Shown here: piece after piece, positions 62,853 through 64,000 of the stretch
Numbering within the stretch: position 1 is the first letter of the stretch
Layout: each line of letters begins with the position of its first letter
Source: Streptomyces griseoloalbus
GTDB taxonomy: Bacteria > Actinomycetota > Actinomycetes > Streptomycetales > Streptomycetaceae
NCBI GenBank assembly: GCA_014650015.1
Contig: BMUD01000003.1
Coordinates: forward strand, 62,001 to 126,000
Reading direction: 5' to 3'
Length of the DNA: 64,000 bases
Notes under the pieces: generated by a model
The model's input: the letters and a program-made list of their open reading frames with translations, nothing else
Database searches by the model: none
Told to the model about the DNA's origin: nothing
Translations under genes and position numbers: made by a program

Positions 62853-64000
62853 TCAGGACCGCTTCCGACCCAGGTGCTTCCTGGTCCACTCCACCGCGTC
62901 CGCGTACCGGGCCTCCGCGCCGTGCCGGGTGGGCTCGTAGTAGGAGCGGTCCTTCAGGGCGTCCGGCGCGTACTGCTGTTCGGCGATGCCCTCGGGCAGG
63001 TCGTGCGGGTACACGTACCCCTGCGCGTGCCCCAGTTTGGCCGCGCCCTTGTAGTGCCCGTCGCGCAGATGCGGCGGCACGGGCCCGGCCAGTCCCTTGC
63101 GTACGTCGTCCAGGGCGGCGCCGATCGCGGTGGTGGCCGCGTTGGACTTGGGGGCGAGGGCGAGGGCGATGGTGGCGTGGCTGAGGGTCAGGGCGGCCTC
63201 GGGGAAGCCGATCATGGCGACGGCCTGGGCCGCGGCGACCGCGATGGGCAGCGCGTTGGGATCGGCGAGGCCGATGTCCTCGCTGGCGGAGATCATCAGC
63301 CGGCGGGCGATGAAGCGCGGGTCCTCGCCGGCCTCGATCATGCGGGCCAGGTAGTGCAGGGCGGCGTCGACGTCGGAGCCGCGGATGGACTTGATCAGGG
63401 CGCTGGCGACGTCGTAGTGCTGGTCGCCGTCGCGGTCGTACTTCACCGCCGCCCGGTCGACCGTCTCCTCCAGGGTGACCAGGGTTATCTCCGGCTCGCC
63501 CTTGTCGAGCGCGGCCCCCGCGGCGGCCTCCAGCGCGGTCAGCGCGCGGCGGGCGTCACCGCCGGCGATGCGCAGGAAGTGGTTCTCGGTGTCCTCGGGG
63601 AGGGTGACGGCGCTCTTCAGGCCCCGCTCGTCGGTGAGCGCACGCTTCAGCAGGTCCCGGATGTCGTCGTCGGTGAGCGGCTCGAGGGTGAGCAGGAGGG
63701 ACCGGGAGAGCAGGGGGGAGATGATCGAGAAGTACGGGTTCTCGGTGGTCGCGGCGATCAGGGTGACCCAGCGGTTCTCCACGGCCGGGAGCAGGGAGTC
63801 CTGCTGGGCCTTGCTGAAGCGGTGGATCTCGTCGAGGAAGAGGACGGTCTCCTGGCCGTACCCGCCGGAGGCGCGGCGGGCGCCGTCGATGACCGCGCGG
63901 ACCTCCTTGACGCCCGCGGTGATCGCCGACAGTTCGACGAAACGCTTGTTGGTGGCCTTGGAGACGACATAGGCCAGGGTCGTCTTGCCGGTGCCGGGCG
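62853..64000 (-). CDS. rarA: Replication-associated recombination protein A (RarA/MgsA), 3' part
   Basis: AAA+ ATPase related to clamp loaders, about 382 codons visible; the 5' end lies beyond 64000. The Walker A Pro-Gly-Thr-Gly-Lys-Thr begins at the window edge, followed by [14 protein letters not shown], the Walker [21 protein letters not shown] and sensor [17 protein letters not shown]. The C-terminal tetramerisation region ends [20 protein letters not shown]. RarA acts at stalled forks. It lies upstream of rpsD in the same direction. Confidence 0.95.
   Translation of the reverse strand, partial: PGTGKTTLAYVVSKATNKRFVELSAITAGVKEVRAVIDGARRASGGYGQETVLFLDEIHRFSKAQQDSLLPAVENRWVTLIAATTENPYFSIISPLLSRSLLLTLEPLTDDDIRDLLKRALTDERGLKSAVTLPEDTENHFLRIAGGDARRALTALEAAAGAALDKGEPEITLVTLEETVDRAAVKYDRDGDQHYDVASALIKSIRGSDVDAALHYLARMIEAGEDPRFIARRLMISASEDIGLADPNALPIAVAAAQAVAMIGFPEAALTLSHATIALALAPKSNAATTAIGAALDDVRKGLAGPVPPHLRDGHYKGAAKLGHAQGYVYPHDLPEGIAEQQYAPDALKDRSYYEPTRHGAEARYADAVEWTRKHLGRKRS

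Overview
The window is GC-rich (about 70% or more), uses many GTG starts and strong GGAGG-type ribosome binding sites, and its genes are packed with ATGA or GTGA overlaps. It carries bldD, a chitinase with a Streptomyces chitinase-type promoter, GuaB1 and an sIHF gene. This is a chromosomal core segment of a Streptomyces species. From memory, the gene order follows the S. coelicolor region from about SCO1439 (ribH) to about SCO1507 (rpsD/rarA). I see no phage, integrase, insertion sequence, CRISPR array, rRNA or complete tRNA.

Layout. (1) 1-2946: riboflavin operon ribE-ribM-ribAB-ribH on the minus strand behind an FMN riboswitch. (2) 3096-13067: mixed accessory genes: secreted chitinase, an NAD(P)-binding oxidoreductase, a ROK regulator divergent from an MFS exporter, a hotdog thioesterase, a uracil-type permease, a membrane-anchored GH6 glucanase and a DUF5995 protein. 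(3) 13181-19731: a probable basic-amino-acid oxidation locus, consisting of a flavin amino-acid 2-monooxygenase (DavB type), an omega-amidase (DavA type), an MFS protein, a Lrp/AsnC regulator and a cationic amino-acid permease whose 5' end is frameshifted; TTGCG-type elements lie in front of both the amidase and the permease. (4) 19861-29413: guaB1, a damaged secreted ribonuclease next to its barstar inhibitor, a SorC regulator, rpe, an MMPL transporter, rsmB, fmt and a small helix-turn-helix protein. (5) 29521-36578: a five-copy tandem repeat of about 120 bp running into the end of priA, then priA, metK, coaBC, rpoZ, gmk and the sIHF gene.

(6) 36835-46845: the pyrimidine operon pyrR-pyrB-pyrC-(membrane protein)-carA-carB-pyrD-pyrF, all minus strand and mostly overlapping, with a PyrR-binding RNA motif just upstream of the pyrR ribosome binding site. 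It diverges from bldD, whose promoter holds a perfect BldD box. (7) 47805-57564: nusB, efp, a peptidase-like M24 protein with altered metal ligands, two kinds of noncoding repeat, a P-loop protein, aroB-aroK-aroC, a small repeat-bearing membrane protein, aroE and mltG. (8) 57690-64000: ruvX, alaS, two small envelope proteins, rpsD and the 3' part of rarA.

How it fits together: most genes are housekeeping (flavin, SAM, CoA, pyrimidine, shikimate, translation). The most informative non-core parts are the amino-acid oxidation locus with its shared operator-like sequence, the ribonuclease/barstar pair with frame disruptions, and the two tandem repeat arrays. Limits: everything here is read by eye. 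Family names are from recognition of motifs, not from searches, and starts were chosen from ribosome binding sites and family lengths.
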